From assembly GCF_018802605.1 (NCBI RefSeq), contig NZ_CP069161.1, forward strand, positions 1,116,001 through 1,180,000: a stretch of DNA of 64,000 nt, in the 5' to 3' direction. Of the stretch, positions 37,530-46,360 are shown piece after piece. Origin of the DNA: Paludibacterium paludis. Lineage in GTDB: Bacteria > Pseudomonadota > Gammaproteobacteria > Burkholderiales > Chromobacteriaceae. The position numbers and the translations under genes are program-made. The notes beneath the pieces were generated by a model that was given only the letters and a program-made list of their open reading frames with translations, ran no database searches and was not told the DNA's origin. Positions within the stretch are counted from its first letter, which is position 1, and each line of letters begins with the position of its first letter.

Positions 37530-37535
37530 ATCATC

Positions 37536-38603
37536 ATGCGTCCATTGCTTGCCACGATCCGGCTGGATCGCTTGAAGCACAATTACCTGCTCGCGCGTCG
37601 CTTGCATGGTGGCAAGGCCATCGCGGCGGTGAAGGCCAACGCGTATGGACACGGCGCCGTCGATTGTGCGCGGGCGCTGTCCGGCGTGGCGGACGGCTTT
37701 GCCGTGGCATGCCTCGAAGAGGCGGTAGAGTTGCGCGATGCCGGTATCGGTGAACCCATTGTCATGCTTGAAGGCGTTTTCGAGGCCGATGAACTTGAGG
37801 TCGTATCGGCTCTCGACCTGTGGCCGGTTGTTCAGAACGACGAGCAACTGGCCATGGTGCTGGCCGCCGATGCGCCGGGGTTGTCCCGTATCTGGCTGAA
37901 AATGGACTCGGGCATGCATCGTGCCGGATTCGCGCCGGCCGAGTACGCGGCAAAGCACGCGCAACTGATGGCGAGCGGGCGCGTTGGCAAGATTGTGCGC
38001 ATGACGCATTTTGCTTGCGCGGACGAGCCGGGTTTGCCGACAACCCAGGCCCAGATCGAAACATTCGACGCGGCATGCCGTGGTTTGCAGGGCGAGGAAA
38101 GCCTGGCCAACTCCGCCGCCATCGCCGTTCACCCGCGGGCCCGCCGCGACTGGGGGCGGCCCGGGATCATGCTCTATGGTGCTTCCCCTTTGCCCGAAGG
38201 CTGTCCTGAAATGAGCGGACTGCAACCCGTGATGCGTCTGACAAGCCGGGTGTTCGGGGTGCGGGAGTTGCCTCCCGGAGAGGCGGTCGGTTACGGTGCG
38301 ACATTCACCACGGATCGGCCTACCCGTGTCGGGCTTGTGGCTTGCGGCTACGCCGATGGTTACCCTCGTATCGCGCCTTGTGGCACGCCGGTCGCTGTCG
38401 ATGGGCTGCGCACCCGTGTGATCGGCCGTGTTTCGATGGATATGATGACCATCGATCTGACGGATTTGCCGTCGGCTGGCATCGGCAGCGAAGTGGAGCT
38501 GTGGGGCGATGTCGTGGGTGCCAATGAAGTGGCCGCGAGCGCAGGAACCCTTGGCTATGAAATCCTGTGCAATGTGAAGCGTGCCCGCCGCATCGTGCTG
38601 TGA
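37536..38603 (+). CDS. alr: Alanine racemase (catabolic, DadX-type by context)
   Basis: This 355-residue fold-III PLP enzyme interconverts L- and D-alanine. The PLP lysine is Lys33 in AAVKANAYGHG, and the catalytic Tyr lies in VGYGATFTT (about residue 251). By itself the sequence does not separate biosynthetic Alr from catabolic DadX. The position 6 bases after dadA argues for the catabolic form, although it can also supply D-alanine to peptidoglycan. A strong terminator follows. Confidence 0.95.
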   Translation: MRPLLATIRLDRLKHNYLLARRLHGGKAIAAVKANAYGHGAVDCARALSGVADGFAVACLEEAVELRDAGIGEPIVMLEGVFEADELEVVSALDLWPVVQNDEQLAMVLAADAPGLSRIWLKMDSGMHRAGFAPAEYAAKHAQLMASGRVGKIVRMTHFACADEPGLPTTQAQIETFDAACRGLQGEESLANSAAIAVHPRARRDWGRPGIMLYGASPLPEGCPEMSGLQPVMRLTSRVFGVRELPPGEAVGYGATFTTDRPTRVGLVACGYADGYPRIAPCGTPVAVDGLRTRVIGRVSMDMMTIDLTDLPSAGIGSEVELWGDVVGANEVAASAGTLGYEILCNVKRARRIVL

Positions 38604-38615
38604 TCCGTCCCAGTG

Positions 38616-38658
38616 AAAACGGCGCACCGGGTGTTGAAACCCGGCGCGCCGTTTTTTT
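38616..38658 (+). terminator. Intrinsic terminator after alr
   Basis: AAAACGGCGC-A-CCGGGT and ACCCGG-C-GCGCCGTTTT form a long stem (one internal mismatch) around a GTTGAA loop, with a T7 tail. A-rich and T-rich flanks let it also serve the convergent regulator gene. Confidence 0.9.
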
Positions 38659-38671
38659 ATGCCCGACGCGA

Positions 38672-39355
38672 TCAGTTTTCCGTGCGCGTGGCGGACTGTT
38701 CTTTCAGGTAGCTTTCAAGGGCGTGCCCGGCGGAAAGGATGTGGAAACGAATGAAGGCTTCGGCTTCATCGGCTTTCCCGGCCTTGCACAATTCCAGAAG
38801 CTGAGTGTGCTCCTGGTGCGCCAGATGCATGGTGCGGGTGAACAGGATCTGCATGCGCGTGTAGCGGTCGGTTTTATTGTGCAGCTGCTCGATGAGCGCA
38901 AGGGTGTTGGGACGTCGAGCGCTGCGGTAGAGAGCCAGATGAAAGCGGGAGTTCAATTCTCCCCACTGCCGCACATCGTTGGCCTGCAGAGCTTTCTCGA
39001 ATTCAGCCAGGGTATCTTCCGCCAGGCGCAGATCGGCCTGGGTTTGACAGGGGATGGAGGCCTTGAGCACCGAGCCTTCCAGCATGGCGCGTATTTCCAG
39101 CAGCTCGAGAATGTCGTCGAGCGACAGCTTGGAGACCAGCGCGCCCTTGTGATCGATGATCTGGATCAGGCCCTCGGCCTCCAGCTGGCGCAAGGCTTCG
39201 CGCACGGGGACGCGGCTGACGCCATATTCGTTGGATAGCGCTTCCTGGCGCAGCTGTTGGCCATCGGCGAACTCGCCGGACAGGATGCGTTGTCGCAGTG
39301 ACTCGGTCACGGCGCTGGTCAGCGTCTGGCGCTTGATCGGCTGGAGTATTGTCAT
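38672..39355 (-). CDS. GntR family regulator, FadR/FCD subfamily
   Basis: This 227-residue protein has an N-terminal winged helix-turn-helix (LRQRILSGEFADGQQL, then EYGVSRVPVREALRQLEAEG) and an all-helical FCD ligand domain (about 85-215) with the RFHLALY and HLAHQEH segments that carry metal/ligand-binding His residues. FCD regulators usually respond to organic acids or fatty acyl ligands; the effector is unknown. The start is the ATG read at 39355, because the longer open frame to 39763 would run back through a tRNA-His gene. It has no obvious target next to it. Confidence 0.9.
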   Translation of the reverse strand: MTILQPIKRQTLTSAVTESLRQRILSGEFADGQQLRQEALSNEYGVSRVPVREALRQLEAEGLIQIIDHKGALVSKLSLDDILELLEIRAMLEGSVLKASIPCQTQADLRLAEDTLAEFEKALQANDVRQWGELNSRFHLALYRSARRPNTLALIEQLHNKTDRYTRMQILFTRTMHLAHQEHTQLLELCKAGKADEAEAFIRFHILSAGHALESYLKEQSATRTEN

Positions 39356-39587
39356 AGGTATCGTCGGCCGTCGGTGGGTTCGGTTCGGTAATGCTATTGT
39401 CCTTTGATTATACGGTCCCTGCTGTTGCTGACAAGAGCATTGATGACAGTTTGATGGCGTGATCGGGTGTCCGGCCGAAAATGCCACACCCGTGACAATA
39501 ACTGAAAAAATCGTGCTAAAACAATGATTTTGGTGCTGTGGCGGGATGGCGCGACGATGCTTGATGGCCTGCTTGCGCCGAAAAACG

Positions 39588-39615
39588 AAAAAGCCCCGTA
39601 AAAACGGGGCTTTTT
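39588..39615 (-). terminator. Terminator of the tRNA operon
   Basis: AAAAAGCCCCGT (39588-39599), an AAAA loop and ACGGGGCTTTTT (39604-39615) form a strong stem with a T run on the - strand, just downstream of the last tRNA-His. Confidence 0.9.
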
Positions 39616-39623
39616 CAAGAATT

Positions 39624-39700
39624 TGGGGTGGATGATGGGACTCGAACCCACGACAACCGGAATCACAATCCGGGACTCTACCAACTGAGCTACATCCACC
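39624..39700 (-). tRNA. tRNA-His (GTG), copy 2 of the operon
   Basis: The - strand folds as a 77-nt tRNA including an encoded extra 5' G (G-1), discriminator C73 and encoded CCA. The anticodon loop reads TTGTGAT, giving anticodon GTG. T-arm GGGTTCGAGTCCC and D-arm AGCTCAGTTGGTAGAG are canonical. It is identical to the neighbouring copy. Confidence 0.97.
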
Positions 39701-39730
39701 ACTGAATGACGGTGCAGGATCAAGGCGTGC

Positions 39731-39807
39731 TGGGGTGGATGATGGGACTCGAACCCACGACAACCGGAATCACAATCCGGGACTCTACCAACTGAGCTAC
39801 ATCCACC
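39731..39807 (-). tRNA. tRNA-His (GTG), copy 1 of the operon
   Basis: This 77-nt tRNA is identical to the copy at 39624-39700, with G-1, anticodon GTG and encoded CCA. The identity continues a few bases past the 5' end (82 bp in all), showing a recent tandem duplication. Confidence 0.97.
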
Positions 39808-39823
39808 ACTGATGCTTTGATAC

Positions 39824-39900
39824 TGGCGCGCCCGACAGGATTCGAACCTGTTACCCCCGGCTTAGAAGGCCGGTGCTCTATCCACATGAGCTACGGGCGC
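39824..39900 (-). tRNA. tRNA-Arg (TCT)
   Basis: The - strand gives a 77-nt tRNA with acceptor GCGCCCG/CGGGCGC, discriminator G and encoded CCA. The anticodon loop CTTCTAA gives anticodon TCT, which reads AGA/AGG arginine codons. Confidence 0.97.
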
Positions 39901-39922
39901 TCATGCCGAGGCGCGTCTGGAC

Positions 39923-40000
39923 TGGTCGGGGTGGTGGGATTCGAACTCACGACCCCCTGATCCCAAATCAGGTGCGCTAACCAGGCTGCGCTACACCCCG
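39923..40000 (-). tRNA. tRNA-Pro (TGG)
   Basis: This 78-nt tRNA on the - strand has acceptor CGGGGTG/CACCCCG, discriminator A and encoded CCA. The anticodon loop TTTGGGA gives anticodon TGG. It is the first gene of a Pro-Arg-His-His operon. Confidence 0.97.
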
Positions 40001-40157
40001 ACGACAGAGTCAGCAACTATACGGATCGAAGCAATATCTGTCAATACCCGTTGAGCGATATGGCTGTTCGATGAGAAAATGGGCAATTTCGCCGGTTGTC
40101 TGTCCCGAGGCTTGGCGAGCCGGATAGTTCGAACCGTTGCTAATTGAAGGATTGCGC

Positions 40158-41021
40158 ATGAGCCATGCCAAACACTCCGCGACTCTCTTGATGTCGTGCC
40201 CAGATCGCAAGGGCCTGGTCGCCGCGATCGCCAACTTTTTGATGACATATAATGCCAATATCATGCATGCCGACCAGCATCAGGATGTGGCCGAACAGCT
40301 GTTCCTGATGCGGGTCGAATGGTCGCTCGACGGTTTTACTTTACCGATGGACGATTTCGCGAAGGCGTTCGCTCCGATCGCCGCCGAGCACAACATGACC
40401 TGGAAAGTGTCGCTGTCGTCCCGCAAGCCCCGCATGGCGATTTTTGTGTCGCGCTACGAGCATTGTCTGGCCGACCTGCTGCACCGCTGGCGCATCGGCG
40501 AGCTCGACTGCGAGATTCCGCTGATCATTTCGAACCATGAGGATTGCCGGCGCCTGGCCGAGTTCAACGGCATCCCCTTTCACGTCATTCCCGTCAGCCG
40601 CGATAACAAGGCCGAGGCCGAGGCGCAGGCATGGCATCTGATGGACGAGGCGGGGATCGACCTGATCGTGCTGGCCCGCTACATGCAGGTGCTTTCCCGC
40701 GACTTCGTGACGCGTTATCCGTCGCGCATCATCAATATCCATCACAGTTTCCTTCCCGCTTTCGATGGCGCCAAACCGTATCACCGGGCTTTCGCTCGCG
40801 GCGTGAAACTGATCGGTGCGACCAGTCATTACGTGACCGAAGTGCTGGATGACGGTCCGATCATCGAGCAGGAAGTCACACGCATTTCACATCGTGACGA
40901 TGTGGAGGATCTGATCCAGAAGGGGAGGGATCTGGAAAAAGTCGTGCTGTCGCGCGCCGTACGCTGGCATCTGGATGACCGCATTCTTTCATACAGCAAC
41001 AAAACGGTGATATTCGATTGA
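40158..41021 (+). CDS. purU: Formyltetrahydrofolate deformylase
   Basis: PurU (287 residues) hydrolyses 10-formyl-THF to formate and THF, balancing one-carbon pools and supplying formate to PurT. An N-terminal ACT domain (about 8-80; LLMSCPDRKGLVAAI) is followed by a formyltransferase-fold domain. The catalytic Asn/His/Asp set is visible in INIHHSFLPAF and LDDGPIIEQ. The ATG at 40158 has GAAGGA upstream; a TTG at 40137 would add seven residues. The stop overlaps the next gene's start. Confidence 0.95.
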   Translation: MSHAKHSATLLMSCPDRKGLVAAIANFLMTYNANIMHADQHQDVAEQLFLMRVEWSLDGFTLPMDDFAKAFAPIAAEHNMTWKVSLSSRKPRMAIFVSRYEHCLADLLHRWRIGELDCEIPLIISNHEDCRRLAEFNGIPFHVIPVSRDNKAEAEAQAWHLMDEAGIDLIVLARYMQVLSRDFVTRYPSRIINIHHSFLPAFDGAKPYHRAFARGVKLIGATSHYVTEVLDDGPIIEQEVTRISHRDDVEDLIQKGRDLEKVVLSRAVRWHLDDRILSYSNKTVIFD

Positions 41022-41599
41022 ACCCCCTGGCTGCTTTCATCGATGATGTGATCGACTTGGCGAGATTCCGTGTCGCCATGCTCGAGCGTTACCAGTATCC
41101 ATTCTGGGTGCAGGCTCTGGTGGCATCGGCACTCGGAATCGTGAGCGCGGCCTCCGCTCCGCAGATCGGTCGCCATTACGGCTTGTTCGTTGTCGTGTTC
41201 GCCCTGTTCACCTGGCTGTCGGTATGGCTGATGTCCAGGCTTCTTGGCGTGTGGACCCGACTTTGCGGACAGCCGGTGTCACTGCCCCTCACCGGTCTGT
41301 TGCTGGGGGCCAATGCGCTCTCGTTCCTGTCACCGCTGACCAGCTGGTTGCCTCAGGATGTGGCCGTCGGATTGCTCATGGTCATGCTGCTCTACCAGAT
41401 CTGCCTCATCGTCAATGCCATCGCGGTGGTTTCCGGTCTGTCCCGTATCGTGACGCTGCTGGGCTTTGTTCTGGCCACTCCACTGCTCATGCTCCTGATG
41501 CTGGGGCCGACGGTGCTCGGCATTCTGGCGCTGGGCTGGTTCTACGGCTTCATTCCGCTTTCCGGCGATATCGCGCAATTTCTGCCCGCCGGCAGGTAA
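41018..41599 (+). CDS. Integral membrane protein of unknown function
   Basis: This 193-residue protein is strongly hydrophobic, with four or five predicted membrane helices (about 28-46, 50-70, 85-105, 117-142, 145-172). I do not recognise a family with confidence; the overall look resembles small Yip1-type proteins. The frame starts with a TTG at 41018 overlapping the purU stop, suggesting translational coupling. The first ATG would be at 41078 and would drop 20 residues, so the exact start is uncertain. A strong terminator follows. Confidence 0.7.
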   Translation: MNPLAAFIDDVIDLARFRVAMLERYQYPFWVQALVASALGIVSAASAPQIGRHYGLFVVVFALFTWLSVWLMSRLLGVWTRLCGQPVSLPLTGLLLGANALSFLSPLTSWLPQDVAVGLLMVMLLYQICLIVNAIAVVSGLSRIVTLLGFVLATPLLMLLMLGPTVLGILALGWFYGFIPLSGDIAQFLPAGR

Positions 41600-41617
41600 T
41601 ATCCGTCGCCGGATAGC

Positions 41618-41648
41618 AAACATGGCGGGGAGTGCCCGCCATGTTTTT
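41618..41648 (+). terminator. Intrinsic terminator after the membrane protein gene
   Basis: ACATGGCGGG (41620-41629) and CCCGCCATGT (41635-41644) form a 10-bp stem with a GAGTG loop and a T6 tail. A matching A-run on the other side lets it also end the convergent Nudix gene. Confidence 0.92.
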
Positions 41649-41672
41649 TGAAGCCGGAGTGGGCGGAGGTTA

Positions 41673-42149
41673 TTACACGTCGACCTTGGCGATGTAACGG
41701 GCGAGTCCCAGCATGCCCCTGACCGCGTCGCCCTTGGGGGATTCCTCGGTGCGGAGTCTGGCATAGCGGCGCAGGATGGTCTTGGCCTCGGTGGAGAGTT
41801 CGACTTCGGACTCCGGAGAGGAGACGAGGGCGATGCGCTCTATGTGTCCTTGCGGCCTGGCCTGGCCCTGGGCGATCGCCAGATACACCTTGTGCGAGTT
41901 CATCGGGGACAGGTGATCGAAAAGATACAGCATCGAATTGATGCGCAGTCCCGTTTCCTCCCTCAGCTTGCGGATCAGCGTCTGCGAACGCAGCTCACCC
42001 TTGATGGCCCGGCCACCCGGGAGGTGGTAGCGGCCCCCATGGATGGCCGTCACCAGAACGCCGTCGGGCATCTCGATGATCGCTGTCGCACGCCGGGCGA
42101 GGTTGGGGTTCGGGTCGGGACGTTCCCGCCCTTCAGGATGTTGTCTCAT
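41673..42149 (-). CDS. Nudix-domain protein
   Basis: This 158-residue protein carries a Nudix signature at GGRAIKGELRSQTLIRKLREETGL. The GX5E part and the EE pair are intact, but the Glu right after the first Arg of the RE dipeptide is Lys, an unusual change in the metal-binding helix. The substrate is unknown. The start is taken as the ATG at 42149; an upstream ATG at 42233 would add 28 residues that look like non-coding sequence. Neither start has a strong ribosome site. It lies downstream of the alanine symporter gene on the same strand. Confidence 0.75.
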   Translation of the reverse strand: MRQHPEGRERPDPNPNLARRATAIIEMPDGVLVTAIHGGRYHLPGGRAIKGELRSQTLIRKLREETGLRINSMLYLFDHLSPMNSHKVYLAIAQGQARPQGHIERIALVSSPESEVELSTEAKTILRRYARLRTEESPKGDAVRGMLGLARYIAKVDV

Positions 42150-42344
42150 GGGAATCGGATCGTTTATTCTGTGAACCAGGAAACCCCGGGTCTCTTGTTC
42201 GGACCCGGTGGTAGCAATATTGTAATGGAACATACTGGCATTCGCACGATGAACAGACCCTTTTTTAAAGAGAAAGTTTCGTGCGCAACTGTGCCCCCAA
42301 TGAGATGGTTAACAACCGAAGGTGGCCGGCCCCGGCCCGGGGGC

Positions 42345-43754
42345 CTACCAGACGCCGCGTTCCAGTTTCGCGCGCAAGGCCGGGTAATGTCCGGCAAGGA
42401 ACACCGGGTGGGGTTTTCCCGAGGCGCGCTGGATCTCGAAATCCTTCTGCGCGAGCCGCACGTAACGGCCCAGCAGCAAAATGGCCATCAGATTGATCAG
42501 CGCCATGGCCCCCATGGCCAGATCCGCCATATCCCATACCAGGGCGAGGCTCCCCACCGAGCCGAACATGACCATGCCCAGCACCATCAGGCGGAACAGG
42601 CGCAGGGTTGTCTTGTTCCGCGTCAGGTATTCGACATTGCCTTCCGCATAGGCGTAATTGCCGAGAATCGATGAAAAGGCGAACAGGAAAATCGCGATGG
42701 TCACGACCGCGTTGCCCGGCTGGCCAAACTGCGTTTCGACGGCCTTTTGCGTCAACTGGATGCCGTTCAGTCCGGACTCATGGGCTCCGGTGAGCAGAAT
42801 GATGGCGGCGGTCGCGGTGCAGAGAATCATGGTATCGACAAAGACGCCGAGCATCTGGATCAGTCCCTGGCTGACCGGGTGGCGGGCGTGGGCTGTCGCC
42901 GCGGCATTGGGCGCGGAGCCCATGCCGGCCTCGTTGGAAAACAACCCCCGCTTGATGCCCATCATCATGGCCTGATTCACGGCGTGCCCGGCCACGCCCC
43001 CCGCTACCTGGCCGATGCCGAACGCGTGGGTGACGATAAGACGCAACAGATCGGGCAGCGCCGCGCTGTTCATGACGACGATAACCAGAGCCATACCAAG
43101 ATAGATGAACGCCATGAACGGGACCAGCCATTGAGCCAGTCTGGCGATCGCGCGAATGCCTCCGAAAATCACCGGGGCCGTCGCCAGCACCAGGGCGATC
43201 CCCACCAGGCGCGCATCCCAGCCCCAGGCACCGGCCGCGGCGGCGGAGATCGAATTGGCCTGAACCGCATTGAAAACGAGGCCGAAGGCAAGGATCAGCA
43301 GAGCGGCGAACACGCCGCCAAGATGTTTCTGACCCAGACCCTGCTTGATGTAATACGCCGGTCCGCCGCGATAGCTGCCGTCCCTGTGACTGACCTTGAA
43401 CAGCTGTGCCAGCGTCGACTCGGCGAAGGCGCTGCCCATTCCGATAAAGGCGGTGATCCACATCCAGAACACGGCGCCCGGTCCGCCGGCGGCGATGGCG
43501 ATCGCGACACCCGCCATATTGCCGGTGCCGACCCGGCTTGCCAGACCTGTTGCGAATGCCTGAAAAGGCGTGATGGTGTTCTTCCCCTTGTCGCGCTCGG
43601 CGAACATTTCCCGGACGGCCTGCCCAAGCAATCTCAGTTGGATAACCCGGGTGCGCAGAGTGAAGAAAACACCAGTTGCGATCAGCAAATAGATGAGGAT
43701 GTGGCCCCAGAGAACCGAGTTGCCCTGGATGATGAGTGCGTGCAGATACTGCAT
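42345..43754 (-). CDS. Sodium:alanine/glycine symporter (AGCS family)
   Basis: This 469-residue inner-membrane carrier imports alanine or glycine with Na+. About ten helices are visible. The family marks TPFQAFATGLASRVGTGNMAGVAIAIAAGGPGAVFWMW (seen as ATGLASRVGTGN and GGPGAVFWMW), AESTLAQLFK, GGPAYYI and FSNEAGMGSAPNAAA are intact. Length and order match AlsT/YaaJ-type carriers. Together with dadA and alr 6 kb away it would allow growth on alanine, although the genes are not adjacent. It starts at the ATG read at 43754. Confidence 0.94.
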   Translation of the reverse strand: MQYLHALIIQGNSVLWGHILIYLLIATGVFFTLRTRVIQLRLLGQAVREMFAERDKGKNTITPFQAFATGLASRVGTGNMAGVAIAIAAGGPGAVFWMWITAFIGMGSAFAESTLAQLFKVSHRDGSYRGGPAYYIKQGLGQKHLGGVFAALLILAFGLVFNAVQANSISAAAAGAWGWDARLVGIALVLATAPVIFGGIRAIARLAQWLVPFMAFIYLGMALVIVVMNSAALPDLLRLIVTHAFGIGQVAGGVAGHAVNQAMMMGIKRGLFSNEAGMGSAPNAAATAHARHPVSQGLIQMLGVFVDTMILCTATAAIILLTGAHESGLNGIQLTQKAVETQFGQPGNAVVTIAIFLFAFSSILGNYAYAEGNVEYLTRNKTTLRLFRLMVLGMVMFGSVGSLALVWDMADLAMGAMALINLMAILLLGRYVRLAQKDFEIQRASGKPHPVFLAGHYPALRAKLERGVW

Positions 43755-43919
43755 GAATGTCCTTTTCCGTCGGTTTTGAGGGAAGTTTTCGGGGATAGGG
43801 GGAATGATCCGTGTTCCCGATGGACATTGCGGATGTGTGATGGTTCTGCTTTTGTTTTTTTTTGCGGAAAACCCGTACGAAATGGCGGGAGACGGGACGG
43901 AAGCCGCCCCCGTCCGGTA

Positions 43920-44504
43920 TTACTCGCCGTCGTCCAGGGACTGACGCAGCGATTCGAAGAACGAGTGGATCCGCCCGATCGAATCGGACAGGGCGGCGAG
44001 CCACTCTTCGCGGCGGGCCGGGTCGTCTCCGATGAACGGCCGCATTTCCGGATCGGGATGGTGTTCGAACGCCAGCGCCATGATCGGGGCCAGCGCGTCG
44101 GCGTGATCGGTATCGTCGAAAAGCAGTCCCCAGTCGTCGTTGAAAAGCGCCATGCCTTCCATGAAACCTTGCGCCCACTCGTTGCCGGCATGGTCGCCGT
44201 CGTCAAGCCAGGGCAAAACCGGCTCCGCGCTTTTGAGCGTGTGGGCGATATCCAGCCAATGCCCCATCAGGAGACTGACGAATCGTTCCAGGGATTTGAC
44301 GGAAGGAAAGGCGTCTTCGTCATCGAATGCCTCGCCGAGAATGGCCGGCAGACAATCCTGCGGTTTGAGCGGCTCGGGACCGGCGAGCAGTGCCGTGAAA
44401 AAACCGTCCAGCCGCTCCAGATTCATGGCGCCTTGCGCCTGAAAGCGTGCCAGGGTATCGCTCAGTGTCTGGTAGTCTTTGTCGGAAAGCGGAGTGTGGC
44501 TCAT
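43920..44504 (-). CDS. UPF0149 family (YecA/YgfB-like) protein
   Basis: This 194-residue acidic protein is of the UPF0149 family. It shows the usual features: an N-terminal helix (PLSDKDYQTLSDTLARF), a MNLERLDGFFTALLAGPE segment and a central WAQGFMEGMAL motif. It is soluble and cytoplasmic. No C-terminal SEC-C zinc motif is present, so it is the YgfB-like form. Function is not well established. The start is the ATG at 44504, since a longer frame from 44552 lacks support. It follows the YkgJ-type gene by 57 bases. Confidence 0.85.
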   Translation of the reverse strand: MSHTPLSDKDYQTLSDTLARFQAQGAMNLERLDGFFTALLAGPEPLKPQDCLPAILGEAFDDEDAFPSVKSLERFVSLLMGHWLDIAHTLKSAEPVLPWLDDGDHAGNEWAQGFMEGMALFNDDWGLLFDDTDHADALAPIMALAFEHHPDPEMRPFIGDDPARREEWLAALSDSIGRIHSFFESLRQSLDDGE

Positions 44505-44561
44505 GATGGCTGGCCGTCGGATAAAAGCGCCATTATCCGCCAAATCCGGCAAGGGCAGGCA

Positions 44562-44936
44562 TCACTTTTTCCTGAAAGCGCAAAATCCGGGGCGCGGACC
44601 GATTTTCGGATGATTGCGGCAGGTATCCGGCCGTTTGTCGTAGATCGTGCAGCGCCGGCTGCCCGGATCGAGGTAGCGGCACTCGCCATTGGCACGCCGT
44701 GTCAGGGTGAACAGGCAACGCTTGTGGTTGAAATGCTCGATGATGCCCTGGCGGGCCAAGCGTTTCGCCAGGCGACGAGGCTCCTCTTCCAGGTCGAAGG
44801 GGTCAAGGACGCCCATGCGTACGAGGTCCGGCAAGCGGACCTCGACAGGCAGGCTGCAGCAGCTGGCCGCGCAGCTGTCACATAAAAAACTCTTGAAACG
44901 GACCCAGGTTTCGGTCCGGTCGATATCGGCGCTCAT
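44562..44936 (-). CDS. YkgJ family cysteine-cluster protein
   Basis: This 124-residue protein is a member of the YkgJ/UPF0153 family, thought to bind zinc or an Fe-S cluster through conserved cysteines. Those visible are CDSCAASCC near the N-terminus, KRCLF, ECRYLD, RRCTIYDKRPDTCR and the final PGFCAF. The role is unknown. It begins at the ATG at 44936 and probably shares a transcript with the UPF0149 gene downstream. Confidence 0.88.
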   Translation of the reverse strand: MSADIDRTETWVRFKSFLCDSCAASCCSLPVEVRLPDLVRMGVLDPFDLEEEPRRLAKRLARQGIIEHFNHKRCLFTLTRRANGECRYLDPGSRRCTIYDKRPDTCRNHPKIGPRPGFCAFRKK

Positions 44937-44999
44937 GGCAAGGCAGGGTGTCTACGGTGGAGGTGCGACTCTACCACGATGCGCCGGTTTCGTGCGGCG

Positions 45000-46217
45000 T
45001 CACCCCTCCTGACGCGCCGGTTTTCCGGCGAAAAGCGCCGGGTAGCCGGCCGGGTCGAAACGTCTTGCCATGAACAGCATGAGCACGGTGACGGCGGCGA
45101 GCATCAGCCAGGCGCCGGCGAACCCCCGCGTCGTGTCGCGGATGATACCGGCGGCAAGGGGCGAGAGCGAGGCGAGTGTGTAACCTGCGCCCTGGACGAA
45201 CGCCGCGAGCCGCCCGGCGTGCGCCGGATCCGGCAGGTGGTCGAGCGTGACGATCAGCGTCAGCGGGAAGATCCCGCCAATGCCGAAGCCGAGCAGCACG
45301 ATCCACAAATACGCCAGAGCGCCTTGCGTCAGAATCAGCCCGGCGAAGCCGACGATCACGCCGACCAGCGCCGCCAATACCACAGGACGGCGATCCGGCG
45401 AACGGGAAGCCAGCGCTGGCAGGACCAGGCCCGACACCACTTCGGCCCCGGTGAGTAATGCCAGCATCAACCCGGCATGCGTTTTGCCGTAGCCCAACTC
45501 AACGAAATAGGGCGGGAGCCAGGCCAGTACGCAGGTATAGGAGGCGGTACCCAGACCGAAGAAAACGCCGAGACTCCAGGCGCGCGGATGCCGCGCCATG
45601 CCCGTGTCGCGAATGGGGGTGGCGACGACGGGACGGTTGCCGACCTCATCGCGGATCATGAACCATGCGGCCAGTCCCAGCGCCGCAAGGGCGGACCAGG
45701 ACGCCAGCGCGCCTTGCCAACTGCCGGCGAGGCGTTCCGCGGCGGGCGAGAGGGCGGCGGCCAGCGCCGCACCGCTCATGATGGCCGTCACATAAAGCCC
45801 CATCGGCAAGGCCACTTTCTCGGGAAAATGGCGTTTGACGATCCCCGGCAGCACGGCTTGAACGACCGCGATGCCGGCTCCCGCCGAAATGGCGGTGAGA
45901 ATGAGCGGCAACGGGCCGCCGGCCCATAGCCGGGCGAGGTTGGAGACACCGATCAGGGTCAGCGACGCGGCAACGGTGCGGTGTTCTCCGTAGCGCGCGG
46001 CGAGGCGGGAACCCGTGTTCATCGCCAGGCCCATCGCCAGCACGGGCAGCAGGGTCAGGAGCGAGAGCAGGCTGTAGCTCAGGGGAATGGTGTGCCGGAT
46101 CGAGTCAAGCAACGGCCCGATGGCCGCCATGGCGGGACGCAGGTTGAGGCCGGCAAGAATCAGGGCGAGGGCCAGCTTCACTGAGCGGGCGCGCGACGGC
46201 GGGGGGGAGTGGCTCAT
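45000..46217 (-). CDS. MFS transporter, CynX/NimT type
   Basis: This 405-residue major facilitator has twelve predicted helices. The first helix ends in LALILAGLNLRPAMAAIGPLL, a mark of the CynX/NimT/YeaN group (cyanate-type or 2-nitroimidazole transporters), and TASYTCVLAWLPPYFVELGY in the second half is also typical. The substrate cannot be assigned. The start is the ATG at 46217; an upstream in-frame ATG at 46256 would add 13 polar residues. It is separated from rlmD by a strong terminator. Confidence 0.87.
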   Translation of the reverse strand: MSHSPPPSRARSVKLALALILAGLNLRPAMAAIGPLLDSIRHTIPLSYSLLSLLTLLPVLAMGLAMNTGSRLAARYGEHRTVAASLTLIGVSNLARLWAGGPLPLILTAISAGAGIAVVQAVLPGIVKRHFPEKVALPMGLYVTAIMSGAALAAALSPAAERLAGSWQGALASWSALAALGLAAWFMIRDEVGNRPVVATPIRDTGMARHPRAWSLGVFFGLGTASYTCVLAWLPPYFVELGYGKTHAGLMLALLTGAEVVSGLVLPALASRSPDRRPVVLAALVGVIVGFAGLILTQGALAYLWIVLLGFGIGGIFPLTLIVTLDHLPDPAHAGRLAAFVQGAGYTLASLSPLAAGIIRDTTRGFAGAWLMLAAVTVLMLFMARRFDPAGYPALFAGKPARQEG

Positions 46218-46313
46218 GGTGTGGTCCAGAAACGTATGGATCTCCATTGGAGCCAAACGGGAAATTCACATCAAATTGAATATTTAAAATGAGTATTTGT
46301 AAATATTAATGGG

Positions 46314-46348
46314 ATAAACGCTCCCGCCGGCATTCCGGCCGGGAGCGT
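46314..46348 (-). terminator. Intrinsic terminator after rlmD
   Basis: ACGCTCCCGCCGG (46318-46330) and CCGGCCGGGAGCGT (46335-46348) pair with one bulged C around a CATT loop. On the - strand the hairpin is followed by TTTAT. Confidence 0.85.
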
Positions 46349-46360
46349 CTGCATCGGTCG

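Noticed and set aside
38672..39763. Longer form of the FadR-type regulator (363 residues)
   Set aside because: The extra N-terminal part would be translated from the tRNA-His gene and tRNA terminator. The winged-helix domain starts right after the ATG at 39355.
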